Assembly: GCA_945859605.1 (NCBI GenBank)
Contig: OX243820.1
Span: 24,174,059 to 24,238,058, forward strand
Origin: Lumbricus rubellus
Taxonomy: Eukaryota; Annelida; Clitellata; Crassiclitellata; Lumbricidae
Length of the DNA: 64,000 nucleotides
Direction: 5' to 3'
Part shown: positions 1-12,553 of the stretch, piece after piece
How positions within the stretch are numbered: position 1 is the first letter of the stretch
Layout of the letters: each line of letters opens with the position of its first letter
Translations under genes and position numbers: made by a program
The notes under the pieces: model-generated
Told to the model about the DNA's origin: nothing
Seen by the model: only the letters and a program-made list of their open reading frames with translations
Databases searched by the model: none

Positions 1-1910
1 GCGAGCTGCACTGTATACCTTGTCTCAGCTAGCGGTGTCAACGTCTCTATCAGCAATTCCTGGCCGCCGAAGAACCCCGTCCATCGTAGGTTTAGGCAAG
101 GAAGGGGCCAGCCTATAATACATGACCAGGTGACATGATGTGATATAGGATTTCTTTATACGTCATCGTTTTGTTTTATGCTGTCAGCCTGGGTATGAAA
201 ATGCGCCACATAATTATGCGATCGCAATTTAAATTGCACGCTGGTAAATAGGTATGCGATAGCTTTGCAATTGCATTGATGAAACAATTGGATTTAAACT
301 TTAAACTGCCATGGCGTTGTTTATCATGATATAAGGCGTAAGGTCGCTTGAAAACTTGCCTTTCTGTCCAGACCGAATTAAGCTGGGAGTGTTTGTGACT
401 GTGAGTAGGTACCAAGAAGGGGGCTACTTCAAGTGAATGAAAGAATGAATATTATTTTATTTGTAATCTGTTTAAATCTGTTTATTGTGCATATTAGGAG
501 CTTTGTAAATTATATGTGTAGGCCTAGCCTACCTACGATGAAAACATTTAGGTTTTCCGATTATAGTAGATTTTATTATATTACATTTGATCGCATTCGA
601 AGAAATTGTCCTAAGATGATATAATAGTAGGCTAAAGGGCCTACGTGTGTGTAGGAGTTCAAATGGGTAAAGCCAATTATTATGCCACTTAGTATAATAA
701 ACAGATTGAAATAGAATCCATGGAGGATATAGATGGGAATGGAATTGGACTAAACGCTGAATGAAATCGTAGAAAGAGAAAAGTGGCCATCAGTAATTTC
801 GCTGAGGGAGGGAGAGAGAGAGAAAGAGAGAGAGAGAGAACATGCAGACAGACGGATAGACAAATAGATAGACAGACAGAGAAACAGAGAGAGACAGAGA
901 GATAGAGATGATATCTAATAGAGTGAAAGAGAGAAAAAAGAAAGAGAGACAGGGAGAAAGGGAGAAAGAGAAAGAGAGAAAGAAACAGAGACAGATATGC
1001 TAAAGACAGGGAAAGACAGAGACAGATAAAGACAGGGAAAGACAGACACAGATAAAGACAGGGAATGACAGAGACAGAGAGACAGAGAGGAGAACACGCG
1101 TCAGTCAACGTTGTGTCGATTCTCGTTTGCTTATGGCACAATTCAAAGTGGAATATTTGTGAGCCCGCGAGGAGAGGACAACAATACATCCATTGTTTGT
1201 GCCATCTGACTTACATCTGTATATATACGTCTCTGTCTTTCCCCTTCTCCACTTCTCCACTTCTCTTCCGTCATTATCCTCCACTCTTCTCTGTCCATTC
1301 CACCACTTCTTCTCCACTCAACCCTCTGCTTCCAGCATCCATGCAGCTCTTAATCACGTGCTTAAACAAAAACGAGGAATTATCTTTCCGTATATACCTT
1401 ATCTTGCCTTGCCTTATACCATAGTTACCATGCTACTTAACTTTTTATAGCATCATCTTACCTGACCTTATCTAGTCTCTTGCTTACCTATTATACCTTA
1501 TCGTCTTGTCCTGTCGGTATATACCGTCCTGTTGCTTCATCTTAAGACAACCTTCACATATCTATAGATGGCATTATATCGCTTTATTTTATGGCTTGGG
1601 CCTTATAATATAGGCTATGCATTACTTTGTGGTATACACTTTCAATTACTTTGCCATGGATAGTTTACCATAGTTTACCTATCATGCTCTCTCGTTCTGA
1701 ACTATGATTTCTGAATATGAACTAAGCCATAATTATTATGTTGCTATTACCCATTATTATTAGACTCAAGTTATACGTATTAAGTATGATATGCATGCCA
1801 GCATTCATGAACAATCAAAGAATCATGGGGTCAGGATAGTGTAAGCTATTAGATTTTTGCTGGCTCCTATTGCATTGTATAATATAGTTGTTAATGATTT
1901 TATCAAGAGA
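1..1910. other. Upstream non-coding sequence with purine tract
   Basis: No supported gene. A purine-rich (GA/CAGA)n tract occupies about 805-1090; its translations are low-complexity. The rest is AT-rich unique-looking DNA. Confidence 0.6.
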
Positions 1911-1957
1911 ATTGTGTGTTTGTGTGTGTGTTTGCGTGTGTTTGTGTGTGTGTGTAT

Positions 1958-2021
<64 letters not shown>
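1911..2021. repeat. (TG)n microsatellite
   Basis: Near-uninterrupted TG dinucleotide, slightly degenerate at its left end. Confidence 0.95.
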
Positions 2022-2022
<1 letters not shown>

Positions 2023-2235
2023 CAATAAGCAAAATTCAATCAAAAACGGTTTCGCTCAATGTTCTTCATCATACCTGGGGCACGTGGTGGTGGGTGTGAG
2101 TCTTCTCTGGCTATACAGCGTCGGTTACCAGATTGACCTTCTGTGCAAGGTCATGTGATCCATGAATCCCAAGCAATCGCATCCCAGGAAGTGACGTATA
2201 ACCAACGTCGTTCAGCGGGCAGCGGATCCATTCGG

Positions 2236-2302
2236 ATCGTAATCGTAATCATGAATTTATATAGCGCCACTTGAGGAGAAACTCTTCAGAGGCGCTCCCA
2301 AA
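2236..2302 (-). mobile_element. SINE/LINE 3'-end fragment
   Basis: Minus-strand copy of the dispersed core reading GAGCGCCTCTGAAGAG then GGCGCTATATAAATTC, bordered by (TAATCG)n. Confidence 0.6.
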
Positions 2303-2359
2303 CTGGCCGCACGAGGATGGTCACTCTTGTGGATGTAACAACAGAAACGCGAAGAAGCA

Positions 2360-2710
2360 CAGGGTAGAAAGAGAGGGAGAAACAGACAGAAATAGAGAGA
2401 GAGAGGCACAGAGAGAGAGACAGCGACAGAGACAGATACAGATACAGAGACATATACAGATAAGCATACATATGTTTATGCAAATAGAAATACAGATATA
2501 GATACAGATCCAGAGACAGAGATACATGTAGGAACAGAAGGAGAGATATATAGACATACATGTACATGTAGAGATGGGGAGAGACAGACAGGTGGAGACA
2601 GCGGGGGTTACACACAGAGAGAAGGATACAGAGAGAGGAACAGAGAGAGAGAAAGAAAAATAAAAGAAAGAGAGAGAGGGTAACAGAGACAGAGACAGAG
2701 AGGGTCTATT
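2360..2710. repeat. Purine-rich (GA/CAGA/GATACA)n low-complexity tract
   Basis: AGAGA, ACAGAT and GATACA runs on the plus strand; ORFs through it are Ser/Leu or Arg/Glu low complexity only. Confidence 0.85.
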
Positions 2711-2875
2711 AGGAGTTCTTCTATAGGTAACCCACTTAACGTTCTCTAAGCATGGTTCTGTTGTACAGGTGTGCACAATTTGATTCCTTCTTAACTGCTG
2801 GACTCATATACACATTCATTAGTCGTGTATATGTAAGGTATACGTGGCTACAGCTTATAAGACCTGAGAGTATAC

Positions 2876-3303
2876 ATGTATAAGTCTACGTATGCTTATG
2901 TCTATGGGTCTGTGTATGTCTGGCTTGTTTTACTACTACTACTATGTATGCTTAAGTCTATGGGTCTGTGTATGTCTGGCTTGTTTTACTACTACGTATG
3001 CTTATGTCTATGGGTCTGTGTATGCTTAAGTCTATGGGTCTGTGTATGTCTGGCTTGTTTTACTACTACGTATGCTTATGTATATGGGTCTGTGTATGTC
3101 TGGCTTGTTTTACTATGCTACATGTATGTCTGCTTATATCTATGGGTCTGTGTATGTCTGGCTTGTTTTACTACTATGTATGCTTATTTCTATGGGTCTG
3201 TGTATGTCTGGCTTGTTTTACTACTATGTATGCTTATGTCTATGGGTCTGTGTATGCTTATGTCTATGGGTCTGTGTATATCTGGCTTGTTTTACTACTA
3301 GTG
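2876..3303. repeat. Minisatellite, unit about 37-50 bp
   Basis: About nine variable units built from GTCTATGGGTCTGTGTATG, TCTGGCTTGTTTTACTACTA and TGTATGCTTA. Some units lack the middle block, giving mosaic lengths. Confidence 0.9.
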
Positions 3304-4120
3304 CTCTGACTCTGTTCATGTATAACGATTCTTCTTCGTTGCAGGATGGAGCGCACTCCAGTTGAGCATGTTTTACAGATTGAGCCACAGACCATTTGTT
3401 TATCTTGGACGACGTAAGGTCGGACAAGATGCTCTTTCCTGCTGCAGGACCCCACTATAAGAATCACGAGAGTATCGCCTATAGTTGTTCTCATTATTGT
3501 TATGTATAAGACACTCGTATTATATGCACTTCTCTTCTGTATGCCAATGTATAGTATGATACATAGTATATTGCATCAACAGGTCTTGAGATATAATTAT
3601 ACATAATTTATACATATAATTATATGTGTATGTGTGTGCGTGTAGGTGTGGTTGTATGTGTATATGCAACTGTGCATGTGTGTGTATGTGTGTGTGCGTG
3701 CTTGTGTGCGTGCGTGTGCGTATGTGTGGTTATGTGTTTGTTTAAATTGACTTTGCCTATGACTTGATGGCAAGTAGATGCATCTATAAAGTTAGGATGT
3801 TCTAGAAAGTCTATGTAAACATTGATTTAATTTGCTGTGAAGAAATGAATTCTCTGCGCGCGCGCACACACACACACACCTTCGACCAAACCTGAGTGCA
3901 TTTCAATTTATATTTAGACGTATTTTACAATAATATTTGCAACCTATCATATATTCTCGAATACTCATGTCTTCAGAAGCGTTCTCTCAAACACCTTTTG
4001 CTTCCAACTTCAAACACTCAATCACTAACTAACCTAAAACTTACATGGTGTTTCCACAATGCAGGTAGTAGTAATTTGAGATACAGTATAATTATATGTG
4101 TAGAATGAAACAAGGAGGGA
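3304..4120. other. Non-coding; degenerate TG and CA tracts
   Basis: A TG-rich stretch at 3625-3740 and a short (GC)(AC) tract at 3857-3880; nothing else recognised. Confidence 0.5.
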
Positions 4121-4121
4121 A

Positions 4122-4410
<289 letters not shown>

Positions 4411-4828
4411 CCCTGAGAGAAAGAATCAGCTGAAAGGTCTGATATCATTTTCTTTGAATATTCTGATACCTTATTATAGAAAGGCACACAAAATTGAAAG
4501 CATAATATACTGACGTTTAGCATTAACGAAGACCCAATAAAAATTAAAATGCTTTATATATAATTATATTCTGTCTGCCATCATCATCATCAAAAGCAGC
4601 ATCAGCAGCAATCTGCTTCTGCATGGTCAACATCGTCACCTTCATCATCGTCGTCGTCGTTGTCATCGTCATCACCTTCATCTGCCATTATATAACCTGT
4701 TATACGTGTACACAATGATGGTAATTAATAATTCAACGGCTGAACATAAGAATTGAAGCCAGAACGCCGTATATATATGGAAATCTCTTAGACGTATCAT
4801 TCAGCTATACTATGTAACTGGCCTAGTT

Positions 4829-5101
4829 AGCTACACCAGTAAGCGAGAGCGGTATTAGTCTGTTGGATACAACGGACTGCGGTTCAAGCCCCGGGCTGGA
4901 AGTTGACATACAGAGATTTAGCTATCTCGGGCTAGCACGCATGGGACGCAGGGGTGCAAGCTGCTGCGGAACGACCTTGGGCAAGTTGCTTACCCATCAT
5001 TGTCTGTGGGGAAGGCAACTGGAAACCACCTCACTCATCTCATCTCCAAGGGCATAAAAGCCAATGAACCTGCCTTCGGGCACAGAACCATCATCATTAT
5101 C
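4829..5101 (+). mobile_element. tRNA-derived SINE, family A copy 1
   Basis: About 250-bp element with a B-box-like GGTTCAAGCCC near its 5' end and a (CAT)n tail. It matches 36568-36824 nearly end to end and 37741-37798 (minus) at its 3' end. Confidence 0.85.
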
Positions 5102-5375
5102 GTATAGACTATAGAGCATGCATAAGAGAATGGACGTTTATTAGAATGCATTGCATGAAAAGATTATAAGATCTTCTTCTTAGAGACATGATGTCTTGCT
5201 TACTAATGAACTTGCAATGACTAATCAATCTGTTCCAAGACACTTCGCGCATATAATAATTTATGTGCACACTCGATCACTATCGACACAGCATCGTTCA
5301 AAGAATATAAATGCGTGAAAAGCACTTAACACGTCATTCTCTCTTCAATAGTACTATATAATATACTCTCGCTGT

Positions 5376-5690
5376 CGTCTCTGTCTGCCTATCTGTCTGT
5401 CTGTCTGTCTGTCTCTCTGTCTCTCTCTCTCTCTCATACTCTGTGTTTCTCAATATGTCCCATTTATCTCTCTTCTTTCTTTTTTATTGTCTTTATATAT
5501 ATATTTATCTCTCTGTCTCTGTCTCTGTCTGTCTCTCTTTCTCTTACTCTCTCTCTGTCTTTTTCTAAATCTCTCCATTTCTCTTTTTTCTTTCTCTCTT
5601 TCTTTCTATCTTTCTTTCTCTCTGTCTCTTTCAGTCTCTCTCTCTGTCTCTCTGTCTCTTTATTTCTATGTCTTTCTCTGTCTGTATCTG

Positions 5691-5770
<80 letters not shown>

Positions 5771-5870
5771 ACTCGCTTTCTCTGGCTGTCTCTGTCTTTC
5801 ACCGTGTCTCTCTGTGTGTGTCTCTCTCTGTATCGACCTTCTTACACGTCTGTTACACTCTGTCTACCTC
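5376..5870. repeat. (CT)n/(CTGT)n pyrimidine tract
   Basis: Mostly TCTC and CTGT runs, pure CT at about 5693-5765. Long ORFs here are Ser/Leu low complexity. Confidence 0.95.
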
Positions 5871-6328
5871 TATCTGTATTTGCTTGACCGTCGTTTTAAG
5901 GCATTTGTCTCCACTAGCTTTTTTGTCCGTCTCTTTATCTCTGTCCGTCACCGTCATTGCCTCCTCAATCAGCAGTATATATGCATTTCTCTATCTTATA
6001 TCGGAATAAACACATCCTAGAGCGCTTTACACTTAAGCAGAGGTTCCGATTCCTTCGGATTATATATTCTATTCAGATCTGTGTTTATAGCCGTCGACAC
6101 CGAAAACAAATCATTAAGGGTTTTAGCAATATTGGCGGCGTGAATTGCACGCAGCTGCGGGCGGCATTACACTGCAGCAGCAGCATCGCCGCCTCAAGCA
6201 GGAGAGATCCATTTTACATGGGAACGGATCGACTGCAGGGATCTCGCAGCTGACAAAATTCAGCTGGTTAATATCAACGAATCGAACCCGGCTGCATGCA
6301 GGTTATTCAACGAGGCCATTCACGAACA

Positions 6329-6360
<32 letters not shown>

Positions 6361-6559
6361 TATAATATATATTGTTATTTATATATATAGTATATATATA
6401 TATACGTTGATTGTAGTAGTTATTTTAATGTTGCTCGTTTAACGTGCCAATCTCATTTCCTAAATTTCAATCCGGTTTTCTGGATCAGAGGGAAGCGATC
6501 AAATATCCAGGGGCCTGGAGACTTTTTCAGGTTCCACGATTCCACGTATATCGTATAAG
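5871..6559. other. Non-coding with (TA)n tract
   Basis: (TA)n at about 6329-6405; a reverse tRNA-like B box (AATCGAACCC) near 6280. No gene seen. Confidence 0.4.
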
Positions 6560-6690
6560 CAGTGTAAGAATTGTGGAAAAATAACTGGGGGGTTGGATAA
6601 TTATCCACTTGGAATTGAGGTGTAAAACAGACTTTACTACAAAAGACTGTGGGGTTGAAACCCTCGAACCCCCAGGCAATTCTCACCCTG
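6560..6690 (+). mobile_element. MITE family CAGTGTAAGAATTG, copy 1
   Basis: 131-bp element with imperfect terminal inverted repeats CAGTGTAAGAATTG / CAGGGTGAGAATTG. Further copies at 12130 and 51409. Target duplication not clean. Confidence 0.75.
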
Positions 6691-7619
6691 CACGTAAGAG
6701 CACCACAAGGGTTAACAGCTCGAATAAATTGTTGCTGAGAAATGTCTATTTCGCACGGATGATCAATGTTTCTCTTGACTGCAGTCTGTCAGTTGAATAT
6801 AATCATTATGTCGGATTGGATTTACTTGGAGACAGCTAAGTCTAAAGAAACCCTTTCATGTTGCGCTTTAATTTTTTCGTTTTCCTTTTATCTATTTGCA
6901 TTCATTTTTCTACCTTGTCGCTCTATGGCTTGTCTGTGTAGGCCTATAGGCTATACAATAATTATTAAGCTTATACTGTATAAAGTCTGTGTCTGTATAT
7001 AGACCAATATAAACGGCCATACTTAATTCCATCACTACAATTCCACCTGTTTTCCCTGCGTAGGCCTACGTGGAGGTAGACGTACACTTGCAACTAAATT
7101 AATCCTTTTGCTGCTGTGGCAGCAGCAGCTGTCTTATAAACGTCCCGCACTTCTAATATGATTCAGGTTTCCTCGATATCGCTTTCTGCCTGTTTTCTTG
7201 GTGTGATTCGTCCAAATATTTATCGTAATATTGTTCAGGATAATTTAAGCTTTGGCATCGCCCAAAAGCGGTATTATGATTTCGATCTATTCCATATATA
7301 TATATATATATACATTTATATATATATAGGTCTATGGTCTAGGGCCTATATAATATTATGTAGTTCTATACGCAAATGCATATGCATGAGTAGCCTACAT
7401 TGCGTAGGCCTACACACCTGTAGTTATAATAGCTATACATTATGTACAATTTTGTAAATATATGCAAAAATTGCAAAAGCATATGATCCTATACACAAAT
7501 AGTATACAGTGCAATACACGCACACATAAAAGCACATTTCTACACATAAGATAATTATGCATTATAGGGGCAACTTGTTGTTATTTTTCGCTCGCTATGA
7601 CTCTTAACATCATTTCGGC
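6691..7619. other. Non-coding, nothing recognised
   Basis: AT-rich, with short (TA)n runs near 7296-7330 and several TAGGCCTA octamers. Confidence 0.4.
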
Positions 7620-7700
7620 CAGTTAGCGCAGAGAGCGCCTCTGAGTAGTTATCTTGAAGAGGCGCTATATAAATTCTCAGAATGAATGAATGAATGAATG
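7620..7700 (+). mobile_element. SINE/LINE 3'-end fragment with (GAAT)n tail
   Basis: GAGCGCCTCTGAGTAG, TTGAAGAGGCGCTATATAAA and a (TGAA)n tail: a clear 5'-truncated retroposon end. Confidence 0.75.
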
Positions 7701-10305
7701 ACCAATTGAGAAATGTAAGCCAAGCGCTGTAAACTAAGCTTATGCCATATCATATCAGCTATAAAGTAACACAATCTGATTAGCTTGTTTGTATACGCAA
7801 AACTGCATTCTGCTTCGGCTATCGGAAACTTTCAGGCTTACACCCTCCTTACGCCATGAACCGGTGCCGCAAATACTAACACCTAAACGCAGAGTCAAGG
7901 GCTTTAGTCACGACTCACGAGATGACATGTTCTGCAGAGAGTTTCATTGGAATTAATTGTTCTTTTGGTGGCAAGTCTTAAAACGATGGTAATGCGTTTA
8001 GTATAGATAATGATTTCGGTTTTGTATAGGTGGTTACTCATGAAGTTGCCTGAAGAGTATTGTTCAACAATTATTCTAGGAATGAAAAACAATTCACAAT
8101 TGCCGGATGAATGTCGACCTATTATAATAGTCTGTGTATGGAGTGACGAAACAGTGATGAACCGTTTATCTTTCCTTCATAATTGCTCTTCAGGGGGCTC
8201 ATCCTGTGGATGACTAAAACGTAAACTGTTTCACGTATCAAGTCAATTTCCCCCCCCCCCCACTCACCCCCACTCGCAATACCCAGGACCGACTTGATGG
8301 ATCGGATGCTACGCACACTTCCAAGTGGACGTATAATGGTTCGCTGCGAAAGGTGGCCGGGCAAACATTTGCGTGTATGCCCTGTATGCCCTGTACGTGG
8401 ATAGTGGAGTGCGTCGGACTCGGCGGCCATTGCGAAGACTAATAAGTAGCTGCAAAACTCTGGGTAAACACTTAGGCGTACCATCCGCCGCGCCGAATGA
8501 CGAACTTCTAGACAAACACGGTGTTTAGCAAGACCCGAGAGAACCGCCGAGAGTCGAGACTAAATTACGGACAGACATGGGAGCGTATCTATGAGCCGCG
8601 CGTAGTATAATATCCACATCAAAGGAGGTAACGGTCGAACGATAGGAGGGTTTAAGGGTTGCAGTTCGTCTCGATAAGCCGATTCGATTTAAGTGGATCG
8701 CAGTTGTAGTAGTGGTGGGGATAATAAAAGACTGACAGAATCAACAAGAAGCCTGACTGGGCTCTTTGCACTTCTCGTAATAAACTCATCACGCAGGCCA
8801 GGCATGTTTGACATCGACCAACAAAGGCCATACACAAACCGTTGAGATAAAAGTGCTCACTAGAATGACGATATCGCTTAAAGAGTTTTTATAGCGCTAT
8901 GAAGAATTGCTGGAAGAGCCTGTCTCGTGTAATCGTCTAAAGTCAGCTAAAGCCCCGGATGATTCAGGATGATTGAATGGATGGCGATTGTAGGAGTATT
9001 ATAGGTCGATTCACTCACTCACTCACTCACTCACTCACTCACTCACACGAAGCAGTTCTGTCGAATTGAAAAGAAACAACAAAATCATCAGACGCATTAA
9101 ACAGAAAAGCTCATTCATTCATTGTTTTTCGTACACAATACGTGTCCCTCTTGTTCAGCTACACCCACGACCTTCAGGCGGGGCACTTACGACGAACCAA
9201 ATGTAAATAGTTAAAGGTGAATAGAAAAACATTCGCCTCTGTTTCACCAATTACTATGACTCACGAAGTATAAAACTAATACACACACCGAGCTTCGTCA
9301 TAAGTGTCTAGGCCCTACTTAGAACGAGCTAACTGGTCACACCTCTCAAAATAACATCTTGACATCGCGCCGTAGTCAATGAACGAAGATAAAATGAATT
9401 TAAGCTTATAGATGTAGGTGATAATTATTGATACGCCTATGTTCGTCAGATGGCGATACTTCATCGGCCAACTCTAGTTAGCCTGATAATGACGGGACAG
9501 CTCTGATCGAGTGATCTCTATTATAATAAATTATCTCATCGTAGAATCAGCGCCAATAATTAACACGCGATTTGGAAACAAACTTTTAATTATATATTTT
9601 CTATTACAGACCCACAGAACTCTCAGTCCCCGAATTAGGTTCTTCGAAGATCTTCGTGAGCCGATCGGTTTTCTACTAAACTTGCATTGAATCAAAATAA
9701 TTCTTAAACACTTTATCGGTGATAATTTAACGCGTCTGAAAGTCCAAGGTGTAGGCCTAGTTCAGTTGTTACAAATCATGTTTAACGACACTGCCATATC
9801 AAAGATAATTAGTGTCGCCACGCCATTTAGGTCCCCGTGGACGGACCGTGCTAGCCCGAGATTTTGAATCTCTGAATTAGCCACCATCGAGAATCGAACC
9901 ACGGCCCGCACGCTCTCTTTCACAGAAGTAGGCCTAGTTCCAGTGTACTGCTTATTTATACCTATAACAGTAGTGCTACACCAGTGTAGCCACACGTGTC
10001 TGTTCAACATAACAATTATCTTTAAGCAATGTTACCATCATTATAATCGTCGTAGTGGGACCTAGGCCTATAATACTGTACAGCTCTGAAAGTTTTCTTT
10101 AATGAATTGCAATGCAACTCTGAACTAACAACTTAAGACTCTTTATAATATGCCTACGATGGCAAATTGGAGCTAAGACTAACAGGTAAGAAACCAGAGT
10201 AGTCCTAGTCTTTGAAACCAGCAGTATCACAATTTTTTATTTGGATAGTGATGACGGATATCTTTTAGCAGGTCATAAAATAATTCAAAGTGATGCCTTC
10301 ATTAA
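7701..10305. other. Non-coding region upstream of WIF1
   Basis: Short (TCAC)n at 9011-9047 and a minus-strand tRNA-like B box (GGTTCGATTCTC) near 9890-9903, possibly a decayed SINE. No exon recognised. Confidence 0.4.
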
Positions 10306-10370
10306 CTATAATTATGTTAAGTGTCATTATTTATGCACTATAAATATAATGACACTTAACATAATTATAG
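10306..10370. repeat. Perfect inverted repeat (hairpin), 25-bp arms
   Basis: Arms 10306-10330 and 10346-10370 are exact reverse complements around a 15-base loop. It abuts a SINE-type 3' end at 10378. Confidence 0.9.
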
Positions 10371-10377
10371 GCCAGCG

Positions 10378-10430
10378 CAAAGTAGTTTTCTTGAAGGGGC
10401 GCTATATAAATTCTCGGAATGAATTAATGG
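10378..10430 (+). mobile_element. SINE/LINE 3'-end fragment
   Basis: AAGTAGTTTTCTTGAAGGGG followed by CGCTATATAAATTC and an AATGAAT tail. Confidence 0.65.
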
Positions 10431-10499
10431 AAAAACAGCGACAGCGACAACATTAAACGGACGGTTCAATGTATAGGGCCGCCTACATGTAGGCCTATG

Positions 10500-11640
10500 T
10501 ATGGGCATTCTTTTAACTTTCGCGGCGTTTCACCATCAAGATCTACGCAGAGGCGTGGCAGTTCGACCACGTGCACATGCAGCAACCATGACATGCAATG
10601 ACGTTTTCACGGCTTGCTGCTGCAACCTCAGCAGCTTTCACACGGGAGTTGAACCTGCAGAATGCAAGTCAGCGCTGACAGGTCACAGCGTTATCAGTCA
10701 GCCGGTAAGTCAGTGATCACTCAGCGTGGTCTGCCACTTACAGACCGCCCGACCGACCAATATAACGGGAGCGAGCAATCAACCAACCAACAAATCCGTC
10801 AGTCCGTCGTGGAATACCACCCCGATCTATAAAGGCTCGTGCCGCCAAGCACTGCCGCTGCTTCCGGATGATCTCGCAGGCAGGCAGGCAGGCAGGGAGG
10901 CAGGCAGGGAGGCAGGCAGGGAGGCAGGCAGGCCTCGTCTCATCGCCGGCTCTCTTCAACGGAAGTGACTTCGAACGGACACAGCGTCCGCCGCTGCTCG
11001 CCGCCGCCGCTCTATCAGAGGAGCGTCCATGTAGAACTATTCACCGCCGCGCGTATCTCTGCCTATAGCTCGCAGCCATAATTCACTAATGTCTCTGCTG
11101 GACGTCTCTCGGCGTCCGCGTTAGAAATCACTTAGGTGAATTATTGGAAACAGTCCGGGCGGGTGAGCGGGCGGGCGGGCGGACGGGCGGCAGTGTGTTA
11201 TACATGCAGGTATATCATGGCTGGAAATTGCGGAGGACCGTTTTTAGCACCTGCAATGCATGCAGCGGATCCTCGCTCGCGCTATCAACCACCCATGCGC
11301 GCCGCCCGTGATTGATGAGCTGTAACCGAGAACAGATAAGGGAGAGAAGGAGTCGACGGCGGAGGCGGCGGCAGTGTGGCGGTCGAGATATACACGCCTC
11401 TCTGCCGGGTGAAGGACTGAAGGGAGGGACAGCCTATAGAGATGCGGAGCTACAGCGTTGGGCAAGTGATGTCCGCTGTTCGGTGGTTACTTTGGTGCCT
11501 AGATTAGCGACGTTTCTTCTCAGTAAAATTAATGCGTCGCAGAAAAGACAATGCGGTGTTATGAGGTCGTATCCATGGACTCATGGAGAGTCAATTCAAG
11601 AGTCGGTGGACATCCTATAACCAAGAAATGCCTTCTCAAA
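10500..11640. other. CpG-rich stretch, possible promoter or first-exon region
   Basis: Unusually GC- and CpG-rich for the window, with (GCAG)n at 10876-10932 and a (GGGC)-rich run at 11156-11192. It lies 0.8-1.9 kb before the first recognised WIF1 exon. No exon encoding the expected WIF1 N-terminus was found in it. Confidence 0.35.
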
Positions 11641-11928
11641 ACCATTATGTCTAACCATACATTATTGAGCCAAACGCATATGAAGTAACATCTCGTCAGA
11701 CTCGTCATATAGGCCTATGCTAGGAACAAGCAACAATTTTGGTCACAAAAGAGAATCCAGAAGAGACACAACATGCAGAAATTGCATGCTGCAGAGTCCC
11801 GCTGGTTGGGTCCACCTAGGGCAGGTCCTAGGCTATATGCATTTCCGGTGCTGATTGTTGACAGAGGTTCTTTAGCTACGGTGAACGCAAATTATCTCGT
11901 TACATCATACTTACTTGTGCAGTTATTC

Positions 11929-12072
11929 GCATTCTAGTAAAACACATTTGAAACTTCTGTGTAGGCCTACAACACACGTTCATTCGTGCAAGCAAAGGTC
12001 GCATTCTAGTAAAACACATTTGAAACTTCTGTGTAGGCCTACAACACACGTTCATTCGTGCAAGCAAAGGTC
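11929..12072. repeat. 72-bp tandem duplication
   Basis: 11929-12000 is repeated essentially perfectly at 12001-12072, implying a recent event. Confidence 0.95.
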
Positions 12073-12129
12073 CGCGAGACTTAAGAAAGACGCTCATTCT
12101 CTTGTGCGGTCCATGGACAGTCTTTTGGA

Positions 12130-12218
12130 CAGTGTGAGAATTGTGGAAAAATAACTGCGGTGGGGTGGGCTTTGAGCCTTTGATCCACTTATAATTGGGG
12201 TGTGAAAAACAGGCTTTT
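12130..12218 (+). mobile_element. MITE family CAGTGTAAGAATTG, copy 2 (3' end lost)
   Basis: CAGTGTGAGAATTGTGG and following bases match the copy at 6560; the right half is replaced by the (CATA)n array. Confidence 0.7.
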
Positions 12219-12221
12219 CAT

Positions 12222-12371
12222 ACATACATGCAAGCATACATACATACATACATACATACATACATACATACATACATACATACATACATACATACATACA
12301 TACATACATACATACATACATACATACATACATACATACATACATACATACATACATACATACATACATAC
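12222..12371. repeat. (CATA)n microsatellite
   Basis: About 37 tetranucleotide copies ending 43 bases before the first WIF1 exon. Confidence 0.98.
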
Positions 12372-12413
12372 TTGCTTTTGTGTATATATCTTGTCGTCTT
12401 TGATTGATTGTAG

Positions 12414-12553
12414 GAATTCCGATGGACATCTATATAATTAAGAACGGAGCTGTCGTCTCATACCTTCAGGACGCTTACTTCGACTCTCAACTTCCCATTC
12501 TACCGTCAGAAGTGGACTTCGTGGAACTGACATGGAAGGCAGAACAAGAACTG
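12414..12553 (+). CDS. WIF1: WIF1 exon: WIF domain, part 1
   Basis: Acceptor ttgtag, donor gtatga. Starts with two bases of a split codon and ends in phase 0. Encodes IPMDIYIIKNG, then a segment ending LTWKAEQEL, aligning to the human stretch that ends NFTWQAAGQ. The upstream exon is not identified. Confidence 0.88.

Noticed and set aside
785..1100. Coding frames in GA/CT tracts (also 4122-4410, 5376-5870)
   Set aside because: Low-complexity purine/pyrimidine repeats with Ser/Leu or Arg/Glu readings only.
11441..11512. Short ATG frame (MRSYSVGQVMSAVRWLLW) as the WIF1 signal exon
   Set aside because: Hydrophobic and in the CpG-rich block, but there is no good donor in the needed phase and no WIF-domain start before the stop.
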